Source of the DNA: Cotesia glomerata | Lineage: Eukaryota > Arthropoda > Insecta > Hymenoptera > Braconidae | Length of the DNA stretch: 64,000 nucleotides | Assembly: GCF_020080835.1 (NCBI RefSeq) | Contig: NW_025402441.1 | Coordinates: 246,001-310,000, forward strand | Reading direction: 5' to 3' | In this document: piece after piece, positions 13,779 through 21,608 of the stretch | How positions within the stretch are numbered: the stretch's first letter is position 1 | Layout of the letters: each line of letters opens with the position of its first letter | Notes under the pieces: model-generated | Databases searched by the model: none | The model's input: the letters and a program-made list of their open reading frames with translations, nothing else | Told to the model about the DNA's origin: nothing | Translations under genes and position numbers: made by a program

Positions 13779-14159
13779 TTATAGTTGTCCAGTCAAAAAT
13801 TTTACACACAAATGGCCGCATATAATTGTATCAAAGTCTTGATATCTTTTGTGATTGTATTTTACGCTACCAACATCGAGATATTCTATCAAATCTTCTG
13901 GAGGTTGTAGATTACCAAAATTGTCAAAATAAATTACTTGATCATTGATCTTCTTGTACGCACCCCAGTGAGTGCCAGGCCCACGTTTATCATCCAAATT
14001 TATTATTGCTGATTCATTTTTCTCAGGTCCAGATTTTGGTAAATCATTTCTCATGAAAACTCCACGAAAATTTGGAATTTTAAGCTGCTTAGCATATTTT
14101 AGTAAATCGATGTTAGTCAGTGCTCGATGTGGTAGCTCTACTGGTTTTTTGACTTGCAA
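13779..14159 (-). CDS. Adenain-like cysteine protease (Polinton PRO)
   Basis: 126 residues with the catalytic order of adenovirus-type maturation proteases: His64 in GPGTHWGAY, Asp79 in IYFDNFG and Cys114 in IICGHLC. Related proteases cleave capsid and core precursors in assembling particles. The start overlaps the end of the upstream core-like gene by 22 bases and its stop nearly touches the penton-like start. The product is short for the family and ends soon after the Cys motif, so a few C-terminal residues may be lost, but all three catalytic residues are present. Confidence 0.85.
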   Translation of the reverse strand: MQVKKPVELPHRALTNIDLLKYAKQLKIPNFRGVFMRNDLPKSGPEKNESAIINLDDKRGPGTHWGAYKKINDQVIYFDNFGNLQPPEDLIEYLDVGSVKYNHKRYQDFDTIICGHLCVKFLTGQL

Positions 14160-14839
14160 CCAGCTCCCTCGGGGTATAGCCTCAAATATAAACCCATACC
14201 ACTGCGGTAAGGTTTGAGGTATAAACCTTTACCCACAGTAATTTCCTCCATCTTCAAGTTATGACGCTTCTTTTCAACAAGTTGATGTTTGGCTGCACTT
14301 GCATCATTCACAGCTTTTGCGACTCCAGCAGCTCCACCACTGAGAGCACCAACAGCTGACAACCCTGCAAACAGGGGAATAAGGAATGGAAGTACTCCAC
14401 CAATCTTTGAGGGTACCGGTAGAATACGAGGCAATCTGACATTTTTTCTACCACCAGATTTCTTGACAGCTTTGCGAGCGCCTTCCAGAGCTGTTTTAAC
14501 TGGATCTCCACCGGGTTTCATTGATTTTTTAGCTTCATTAACAATTTGTCTCAGAGCTACATCCTTCTTGGTTGTCTTACGCTTGGTATTCTTACGTTTA
14601 GTACTTTTAATAGTCTTTCTTTTGACTATCTTGCGCTTGGTATTTTTAGCTGTCTTTCTTTTTACTATCTTACGCTTGGTATTTTTAGCAGTCTTTCTTT
14701 TTACTCTTTTGATGATGTTGTGTGCGAGAAACAGGATCACATCAGAGCTTATTTCTGTATGGGTCGACATAAAGATGTCGACAGCTTCTATCTGTGTCAG
14801 ACTTATACGCGAATACCTAAGCATTTGATCAGAGGACAA
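14138..14839 (-). CDS. Polinton basic core/minor virion protein (adenovirus pX/pVI-like)
   Basis: 233 codons; an internal Met (about residue 24, MSTHTEISS) may be the true start. The first third contains tandem copies of a Lys/Arg unit (KRKTAKNTKRKIV), then a Gly/Ala-rich hydrophobic segment (FLIPLFAGLSAVGALSGG) and two copies of a GLYLKPY/GLYLRLY motif near the end. A basic DNA-binding region plus hydrophobic segment fits Polinton proteins compared with adenovirus core and membrane-lytic proteins; that comparison is knowledge-based and not proved here. It is the first of four co-oriented virion genes. The nucleotide repeats behind the basic units (14575-14710) may vary between copies. Confidence 0.6.
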   Translation of the reverse strand: MSSDQMLRYSRISLTQIEAVDIFMSTHTEISSDVILFLAHNIIKRVKRKTAKNTKRKIVKRKTAKNTKRKIVKRKTIKSTKRKNTKRKTTKKDVALRQIVNEAKKSMKPGGDPVKTALEGARKAVKKSGGRKNVRLPRILPVPSKIGGVLPFLIPLFAGLSAVGALSGGAAGVAKAVNDASAAKHQLVEKKRHNLKMEEITVGKGLYLKPYRSGMGLYLRLYPEGAGCKSKNQ

Positions 14840-15096
14840 TGCAAACTTTCTTGTCCTGTTCCGTCAAGATGAAATGAATTTAAAGCATATATATAACGAT
14901 CATGTAAATACAGACATGTCATACAACTCATTCAGAGATTTGTGCTCAGTATGTTGGAACAAATATGGGTTTTTAGTAATAGACAAAGATAGCAAGTTGA
15001 AGAGTGGTAGATATCGGAAAGGATTCGACTGCTTCATTAGTATAAATTAAGGTACTTTCCCTACCTGACTGTCATAAATGCTGTAGACTTTAGCCA
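14840..15096. promoter_or_regulatory. Divergent intergenic region
   Basis: Separates the minus-strand virion gene block from the plus-strand accessory gene. It holds AGCATATATATAACG near 14883-14897, which could serve as TATA for the minus-strand operon, and a TATAAATTAAGG motif near 15042 for the plus-strand gene. Promoter roles are inferred from position and AT motifs only. Confidence 0.35.
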
Positions 15097-15998
15097 GTGA
15101 ACATGAAGCCTGAAGAAATTGCGAAGCAGAAAGATATTCTGCATCAGATTTCTCAAGCCAGTGATGCTATCCGACGGAAGCATAAAATGCTGAAGTTGGG
15201 TAAAGATACAGCTGAAAAAGCCATGGAGGAAATGTTCAAGCCTATTGTCACACCGCTGCAGAATTTAGTTGAATCTTCAAAGGTCAAAGAAGAGAATATT
15301 AAAAAAAAAAAGAAAATAGAGAAGAGGTTGAAATATCAAAATATGATGATCCAAAAGAGTTTAACAGTTTAATATCTGAGGATAGGAGTTCCACGTTTAA
15401 TGACACACCATTTGCCATAGCACCATCATCAACGAGTACTCCAGCCCGGAAAAACCCTCTACTCATCAATTATATACAACGTTTAAATAGGGAACATAAA
15501 GATAATGATATGAGGTATGGTGTACACAGAAAACATGATGAAATGTATATAGGTGATTCAAATATTTCCTTTGCTAACGATATCATAGCAGTCAAGGGAA
15601 AAAGCTATCCAATAACTCCGGGCTTGCTTGAATTATTGTTTAAAAAGTCACCGCAGGATGTACTTATCACTCCTGATGACAAGAAAAAGTACTTGGATAT
15701 TGTTCAATGCACAAATACTCATAGAAAAAATTATAATTCAAACCACAGTATTTATGAGGACTCAACTACCAAGTATAAAAATTACATCGCTGAATTTGTT
15801 ACCAAGCTTGGTAAAGGATTGCCAAAATTTATGATTGCAAGAAAAGCACCAATGGACTATGTATACTGGGATGATCCAAATGAGTTAGTTGATCGGCTCA
15901 GACTGTTGATGGCATTAAAAGCTGCTGGAAATCCAAGTCATACAAATGAAATCCCGTCGATTATTGAAGAGCTAAGGGAGGCAGGAGTTATATACTAG
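15097..15998 (+). pseudogene. Conserved Polinton protein of unknown function, one frameshift
   Basis: The first frame (15097-15372) encodes a coiled-coil-like basic segment. After an A-run at 15301-15312 the reading continues in another frame to 15998. The second part has the features of a protein found next to integrase in many insect Polintons: YITPGLLELLFKKSP-type core, a T-HRKNYNS segment, YKNYIAEFVTKLGKGLP, and a DDPNELVDRLRLLMALKAAGN end followed by an Asn-Glu helix. Role in the element is unknown; a virion or terminal protein role is possible. The break lies exactly at a homopolymer, so sequencing error or recent slippage could both explain it. Confidence 0.6.
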
Positions 15999-16026
15999 AA
16001 GCTTCTAAAAATTATCTCATTCATAT

Positions 16027-16377
16027 GCAAGCTGTCAAAGTGTTCACAACTATGAGTATCGATATATTTGGGCGTCCACTGGATAATGATAAGTCTGGAC
16101 CACAAGGACCAGCTGGCAGAGGTTTTAATATGACTTCCGATAGAAACTATGATATTAGCAATAAAAGACTGTGCAATCTTGATAATCCTTAAAATGATTA
16201 CGACGCTGCAACGGTGCAATTATTACTCAGACAACTATCTCTACTGCATGAAAGCATAGATAATGAACAGAAAGAGATTATTTTACACTTGCACTCTGAA
16301 GTAGTAACTCTACGAATAGCTGTAGAAGAATTGAAGAAAAAACCTAAAAATAATAGACTCAGAAAGGAAGAACTCTA
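16027..16377 (+). pseudogene. Fibre-like protein fragment of Polinton type
   Basis: The frame encodes SIDIFGRPLDND, a collagen-like GPQGPAGRG, then a phage-tail-fibre-like DRNYDISNKRLCNLDNP block, an in-frame TAA, and a continuing DYDAATVQLL segment with a helical, coiled-coil-like end. The order (collagen triplets, YDI-NKRL-N, DAAT) is that of short trimeric fibre proteins seen in Polintons and phages. The protein is short, carries one stop, and lies 6 bases upstream of the integrase fragment. Confidence 0.5.
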
Positions 16378-16382
16378 AAGCA

Positions 16383-16680
16383 ATGGAAAAGGCAGTGATA
16401 GCCGAAGAGCTTCACAAACCAGCTCGCAGAAATTATCTACGTCGTCATGTTGATATCCGTGGTCTCGATGAGACTTGGCAGGCTGACTTGGTTGAGATGA
16501 TTCCTTACGCAACAGTCAATCAAGGCTACAAATATTTGCTTACAATCATAGATATATTTTCAAAGTACGCCTGGGCAATTCCAATCAAGTCAAAAAGTGG
16601 TGCTGATGTGACAAGTGCAATGAAGTCTGTCCTTCAGCAAGGGCGTATCCCTAAGAATCTACATGTTGATCAGGGCGTAT
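16383..16680 (+). pseudogene. Polinton retroviral-type integrase fragment
   Basis: About 99 codons covering the start of the DDE core: GLDETWQADLVEM with the first catalytic Asp, then LLTIIDIFSKYAWAIPIKSKSG and RIPKNLHVDQG with the second Asp. The N-terminal HHCC finger and the region with the catalytic Glu are missing. The frame runs straight into a 20-bp tandem array at about 16676, so the 3' part has been replaced by repeats. The fragment cannot integrate DNA. Confidence 0.8.
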
Positions 16681-16972
16681 GTACCCTTGAATATAGGTTA
16701 TGATCACAGTTTATAGGTTATGTTCACTGTTTATAGGTTATGTTTACTGTTTATAGGTTATGTACACTGTTTATAGTTTATACACTTGAATATAGTTTAT
16801 ACACTTGAATATAGTTTATGTACACTTGAATATAGGTGATGTACACTGTTTATAGTTTATGCACTTAAATATAGGTTATGTACCCTTGAATATAGGTTAT
16901 GTTCACTTTTTATAGGTTATGTTCACTGTTTATAGGTTATGTTCACTGTTTATAGGTTATGTTCACTACACA
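16676..16972 (+). repeat. 20-21-bp tandem array
   Basis: About 14-15 copies of a unit close to TATAGGTTATGTTCACTGTT, with variants ending TACACTTGAA. The array begins at the last readable integrase codons and ends just before the right-end promoter region. No coding frame is maintained. Confidence 0.9.
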
Positions 16973-17039
16973 ACACTGTACTTCACTTTACTATACTGAA
17001 AGTAGATGTGTAATTTAAAGAATACTCGCAGATCACACT

Positions 17040-17113
17040 AGATGTTTCATTGAAGACTTGTACTTTGTTTTTGTGAAGTACAGCTTGGGGCACGCTGCTT
17101 TTATAGCCAGAGG
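17040..17113 (-). promoter_or_regulatory. Right-end promoter (mirror of the left one)
   Basis: Read on the minus strand: CTCTGGCTATAAAAGCAGCG followed within 40 bases by CTGTACTTCAC and an AAGTACAAGT motif. The left end reads CATCTGGCTATAAAAGCAGCG, then CGTACTTCATT and AAGTACAAGT. The two ends thus carry inverted copies of a promoter pointing inward. On this side the gene it should drive (perhaps the polymerase) is absent. Confidence 0.6.
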
Positions 17114-17139
17114 ATACTACGCAGTTACCCCCACTCCAC

Positions 17140-17440
17140 CACCCCAAAACCTGTTTAATAGCGCCATCTATTGCGCAGTTAGAACCGTATGAGTCCTCTA
17201 CTGCGCAGTTACATAACCTTGAACAGGTTTAGACTTGTCGGATGACGTCATCTATTGCGCAGTTAGTAATAGAACAAAGGAAAACGACGCAGTTACGCGA
17301 TCTTGAACAGGTTCAGACCTGTCTGATGACGTCATCTATTGCGCAGTAGTTATAGAACAAAGGAAATGAGTCATCGTAAGCAGGTTTAAACCTGTCGGAT
17401 GACGTCATCTACTACGCAGGAGAACAAAGAAAACTGCACA
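17140..17440 (-). repeat. Subterminal repeats with TGACGTCA palindromes
   Basis: Three to four degenerate copies of a roughly 75-110-bp unit with CTTGAACAGGTTTAGACCTG, GATGACGTCATC and TATTGCGCAGTTA. Perfect TGACGTCA palindromes are at 17243, 17327 and 17400. The same octamer occurs at 11295 near the left end. CRE-type sites near the ends may bind host or element factors; this is inference. Confidence 0.7.
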
Positions 17441-17614
17441 GTTACATGACCTTGAACAGGGTCAAACCTGAGGTTGACAAAAACCTCACCAGATGGCGTA
17501 TCTTCTCGCATGTACTCGTCATACATGCAGTTTGAATATATATAAGTTGTAAGCACACATAAGAAAAGGTACTAGTGATTCTAACAACGACTGGGTCAGG
17601 TTAGGATGACTGGT

Positions 17615-17830
17615 AAATTTTGTCATCAAAATGGCAGATATCTGAATCAGAATGGCAGATATCTGAATCAAAATGGCGGATATCTGAATCAAAATGGCGG
17701 ATAACGTCATCAAAATGGCGGATAGCGGATATTAGATAGTGGATATCGGCCACCAGATGGCAGGCATCAAAAATGCTGGGAAAATGGCGGATAGTAAGAT
17801 TCAAAATGGCGGATAGTCAGATTCAAGATC
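17615..17830. repeat. Short tandem repeat, AAAATGGCGGAT family
   Basis: Eight or more copies of a 19-22-bp unit (CAAAATGGCGGATATCTGAAT and variants with ATAACGTCAT or ATAGTCAGATT). On the minus strand it reads as an ISAILIQ-like peptide repeat, which I take as an artefact of the tandem structure. Confidence 0.8.
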
Positions 17831-17867
17831 TCAGAATTCACCGTCAGTGCCATCTATGAAGTGCGAG

Positions 17868-18010
17868 AGTCAGTAAAACAGATGGTGTCAAACCTGCCAT
17901 ATTCGGAGGGGGCGCTGGTAAAACAGATCCACGGGTTCGGTAAAACAGTCCATCATATCCACAAGGAGGTGTCTTGCTCTGTCGGTAAAACAGATTCCTG
18001 TGGTAAATTA
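17868..18010 (+). repeat. Interspersed GGTAAAACAG motif
   Basis: GTAAAACAG(A/T) occurs at about 17873, 17919, 17940 and 17982, spaced 20-46 bases apart with unrelated DNA between. It is too irregular for a CRISPR-like array and probably a decayed tandem repeat. Confidence 0.55.
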
Positions 18011-18844
18011 TCACGAACCTACCATCGACAAGATAAATTCCTGCAGAAATTTAACATGTGCACGAACCCACTGTCGGTAATGTAGATTTCTATTGTTGGT
18101 GTCACCTCCCCAGCTTCACTACTAACCGCGATCGTTTTAGAGTATTCCCAAAGTATTTTCAAATCAGTAATCGAATAGTCCAATCTTCATTACAGAACGG
18201 TACCAAAATATTTCTCGACTGGTTTTAAATATGTTTCAAAGTGTTTACAGAGTGGGGCCAGACTGAATTTATACTTTTTCTTGAATTTATACTTTTTCTT
18301 GAATGTGTTTTCTTGAATTATGGATAGCATTCCCGATGAAAAAAGATTTTGTCTAATTATATATAATTATGCATAGTCGTCTATATATGATCCAAAAAAT
18401 GGCCAGATCTAATCATATCTAATTATATCCCGTGCAAAAATACTCTGAGCAGACCTAATTTAAAATTGGCAATATTAGACTTGATCAGGGTTGATATGGC
18501 CATATCAAGATGTGGACTAACCTGAAGCCTAAGTAAAAGTGATAAATAAAGTTATATTTATAATAAAGTTGATACAACATTCATTTTAGTTGTTTGTACA
18601 ACTTTATTCAAAAACAGATACTCTCTGTATTTAATAGTACAAAAATTCTACTCTTTTTTTAACTTAACACTTCAAAGTCAAATATCTAGGAAGGGAACAA
18701 TTCTGCGGCCATACGCCATCTATCGAAGACTTTTAATACTAGTTTCGACAGTGTGGAACATGTGATTGCTCCGTGGTAATGTCTTTTATTTGTAACTAAT
18801 TAATATGTTGTCAGATTCATAAATATTTCATTGATTATTTAAAT
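18011..18844. other. Unassigned stretch with AT/GATC repeat remnants
   Basis: No gene seen. From 18345 to 18520 there are TATATATGATC, AGATCTAATCATATC and TTGATCAGGGTTGATATGG motifs of the same AT/GATC family as 20229-20335, 39330-39480 and 49480-49600. A 17-bp direct repeat (TTATACTTTTTCTTGAA) occurs twice at 18270-18303. Confidence 0.4.
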
Positions 18845-20228
18845 TTTTTCCAAAATTCTCAAATAATTTTAATAATACATGAATAAATAACTGAAAATTA
18901 CATTTCATGATAAATTTATAAATCATACACAAAAGATTTTTTCATTTGGCATAATATTGCATGAAAAAGAATAATAATATCAATTCCATATTGTATTTGA
19001 AAAATAAAAAAAAAAATTACTTCTTGTAAATTTTAAGCCGGATAAAACACGGTAACCGATTGGTTACAACAGTAATTTTTTTTTTTTAAGTTTCTTGAAA
19101 ATGTAGAGAATTCGAAAAATATCTAAAATTTATTTATTTTCATTTAATTAATAAAAAAATTAATTTTTTAAATAAAAAATTCTAAAATATAAATTTCTCA
19201 ATTAAAAAAAATTTTGTCAAAAAATTGAAAAGTACATAATTAATAAAGAGTTTTGGAGCAACTTTGAAGATTTTTTTTTTAATTCATACATTTTACCATT
19301 TTTATAATTTATACCGTAAATCTGCCATTAAATATATTAATAAAACAAATTAAAAATGTCGCGTTACAGATGCAATAAGGGCGTATAAAAATAAAACGCC
19401 CATATGGCACCCAGGAACCTTAAGGACGTATCATAAAAATTCAATTTTTTTTTCTAAGTCCAATAAAATTTTTAGTTTGGAAAAAAAATTTTTTTTGCAT
19501 TTCTCGACGTTTCAGGTAAAAATAAATTAATTCCCAAAAAAAAAAAATTTTTATTATACGCCCTTCCCTGAATAAAAAAAAGTATTGAGACAAAGAAAAA
19601 AGTATTGAAAAGTATTGGATTGACTAGAAAACCAATACTTTTCAATACTTTTTTCTTTGTTTCAATACTTTTTTTTTATCAGGGTTATGGTATCTGTAAC
19701 GCGACATTTTTAATTTTTTTTATTTATTATATTTAAAGGCAGATTTACGTTATGAATTATAAAAATGGTAAAATGTATGAATTTAAAAAAGAATCTTCTA
19801 AGTTGCCCTAAAACTCATCAATTAATTATGTACTTTTCAATTTCTCACAAAATTTTTTTTTAATTGAGAAATTGATATTTTAGAATTTTTTATTTAAAAA
19901 ATCATTTTTTTTATTAATTAAATGAAAATAAATAAATTTTACATATTTTTCGAATTACTCTACATTTTTAAGAAACTTAAAAAATAAAAAAAATTACTAT
20001 TGTAATCAATCGGTTACCGTGTTTTATCCGGCTTAAAATTTACAAAAAGAAATTTTTTTTTTTATTTTTTAAATACAATATGGAATTGATATTATTATTC
20101 TTCTTTATGCAATATTATGACAAATGAAAAAATCTTTTGTGTATGCTTTATTAATTTATCATGGAATGTAATTTTTAGTTCTTTATTCATGTATTATTAA
20201 AATTATTTGAGAATTTTGGAATTATCTA
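18845..20228. repeat. 1.4-kb long inverted repeat (fold-back element)
   Basis: Two arms of about 530 bp, 18845-19376 and 19688-20228, are imperfect reverse complements. For example CCAAAATTCTCAAATAATTTT at the left matches AAAATTATTTGAGAATTTTGG at the right, and CGGATAAAACACGGTAACCGAT matches ATCGGTTACCGTGTTTTATCCG. The centre holds a small hairpin (GGGCGTATAAAAATAAAACGCCC region) and a separate MITE. No coding frame. Arms flanked by AT/GATC repeats suggest insertion into that repeat. Confidence 0.85.
19566..19684. mobile_element. MITE with CCCTGAT ends, inside the palindrome loop
   Basis: Begins CCCTGAATAAAAAAAAGTAT and ends ATACTTTTTTTTTATCAGGG, with an inner inverted AAAAGTATTGAAAAGTATTG/CAATACTTTTCAATACTTTT. 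The same terminal sequence occurs at 25835-25992, so this is a small inverted-repeat family present at least twice in the window. Confidence 0.7.
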
Positions 20229-20460
20229 TAGACCTATATATTATCAGATCTGATTATATATAACTTATATATGATAATAAATGGAGTTATAACAGCCAGG
20301 TATAATCATATCTAATTAAAAAACTACACGAAAATTATATTTTTGAGCTCGAAGAGCTCAAAAACGTAATAAGTGCAATTCTGAGCGCTTTATTACCAAA
20401 GTAGCGGGAAGTTGCAGGGATGACCTTCAGGGTCAACCGTTTTCCTAATTTTTTTTACTA
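20229..20460 (-). repeat. AT/GATC repeat piece and ACAY-unit terminus
   Basis: 20229-20335 is the reverse complement of 49480-49565 (TGGCTGTTATAAC, ATCAGATCTGAT). 20336-20460 matches the other end of the ACAY unit: the GAGCTCGAAGAGCTC hairpin, AGCGGGAAGTTGCAGGGATG and GGTCAACCGTTTTCCTAATT. Confidence 0.75.
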
Positions 20461-21114
20461 CAACTTTTTTTTGTTAGGCAAATTTAAAAAATTCCGGTAA
20501 TTAATTTACTACTACAATGCATGAAGCGTTCATGCTAATTGAATTCTTTGGAGTTAGATGATCTCATAACAATAAATATATCTATTTGTCACATTTATAG
20601 TAATTTCTTTACATCGTGATTTTTTAGAATAATACAAAATTTCCAATCTGTTGCAATTATACGGATCGGTTGTTGTAAATATAACGACAAAAATAGCGAT
20701 AACTAATGATTTCATAACCGATCATTAATTATATTAGACTTAAGGGGTCTACCCTCTTTAGACGGGCAAAGATAAGGCTATTTTCACGAATTTTTTTGAC
20801 CGGTATACGTCATAAATATGGACATAAAAAGTGTTAGGCCTAAAAAATACACTATTTGATTACACAAGAGAATTTTTTTTATATTTATTTTAATCAGTTT
20901 TTATACATAAAAATGAGGGAGAAGACTGGTCCAAAAAAAAAGATGAGTGTGCGCTGTTGATGAAATATCTAGAATGGATGATCTGGAAAAAAAAAAAATA
21001 GTTTTAGATTCAGTAAGTAAATGGCTATAGCGCATATCATACGATTTTTTTTTTTTCAAAAATGACAAAATGGCAGCCATTTTTCGAAAAAGTACGAAAA
21101 ATCACGTTTTTTCG
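20461..21114. other. Unassigned AT-rich stretch
   Basis: No gene, RNA or repeat family recognised. Several A-runs and a TTAGGCCTAA palindrome near 20845. Confidence 0.35.
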
Positions 21115-21325
21115 ATACGTGACTGAATAAAGTAGTCAGTACTTGTCTCGGATAGCTTAACTGGTAGAGCCCTTGGCGCGTAACCGAGAGATCTGGGTTC
21201 GATTCCCAGTCTGGGCTGTCTGATTATTTTTTCAATTACGAAAAATTCCCACTGAGTAGGTCCCCCCCCCCTTTTCCCCTATCCGTTCTTTCCCAACTCC
21301 CTTAAAAAAAAATTTGCTTTGATAT
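21115..21325 (+). mobile_element. tRNA-derived SINE, copy 1
   Basis: A 211-bp unit with a tRNA-like head (21144-21219): A box GATAGCTTAACTGGTAGAG and B box GGGTTCGATTCCC. The T arm pairs perfectly and the anticodon stem CTTGG/CCGAG is intact, but the loop lacks the invariant U33 and the acceptor stem has mismatches, so it is unlikely to be a working tRNA gene. The tail contains a C-run and an A-run. Confidence 0.7.
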
Positions 21326-21376
21326 GGCTCTTTACCGTAAGATGGACGGTGGCGTTGTTTGCTCGGTGGGTCTTAT

Positions 21377-21587
21377 ATACGTGACTGAATAAAGTAGTCA
21401 GTACTTGTCTCGGATAGCTTAACTGGTAGAGCCCTTGGCGCGTAACCGAGAGATCTGGGTTCGATTCCCAGTCTGGGCTGTCTGATTATTTTTTCAATTA
21501 CGAAAAATTCCCACTGAGTAGGTCCCCCCCCCCTTTTCCCCTATCCGTTCTTTCCCAACTCCCTTAAAAAAAAATTTGCTTTGATAT
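21377..21587 (+). mobile_element. tRNA-derived SINE, copy 2 (identical)
   Basis: By eye identical over 211 bp to 21115-21325, including the ten-C run, separated by a 51-bp spacer. Identity suggests local duplication rather than two old insertions. It has the same tRNA-like A and B boxes. Confidence 0.7.
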
Positions 21588-21608
21588 AGTTGGACTTGAT
21601 GTTTGGGA

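Larger units (their letters stand above)
11250..17460. mobile_element. Polinton/Maverick, internally deleted
   Basis: A block of Polinton-type genes lies between two mirrored promoter regions: minus-strand core-like protein, adenain-like protease, penton-like protein and 3' half of the major capsid gene; plus-strand conserved accessory gene, fibre-like fragment and retroviral-type integrase. A complete Polinton is usually 15-20 kb and also carries a protein-primed DNA polymerase B and a packaging ATPase. I see neither, so this is a deletion derivative. The ends are estimated from the mirrored TATA regions and are uncertain by a few hundred bases. Such elements are related to adintoviruses. 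Confidence 0.75.

Noticed and set aside
11250..17460. Bracovirus or nudivirus segment
   Set aside because: The gene set (adenain-type protease, double jelly-roll capsid fragment, retroviral-type integrase) is that of Polintons; no baculovirus/nudivirus core genes or bracovirus excision motifs were seen.
17519..17804. Ile/Gln/Ser repeat peptide and second minus-strand frame
   Set aside because: Both derive from the AAAATGGCGGAT tandem array; neither has an independent start context or homologues.
17868..18010. Regularly recurring GGTAAAACAG motif as a CRISPR-like array
   Set aside because: The repeats are only 9-10 bp, spacing is irregular (about 20-46 bases), and the surroundings are eukaryotic transposons; no cas genes.
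21144..21219. Functional tRNA gene
   Set aside because: The A and B boxes and T arm are good, but the anticodon loop lacks U33, the acceptor stem has mismatches and the sequence is embedded in a 211-bp SINE unit present twice.
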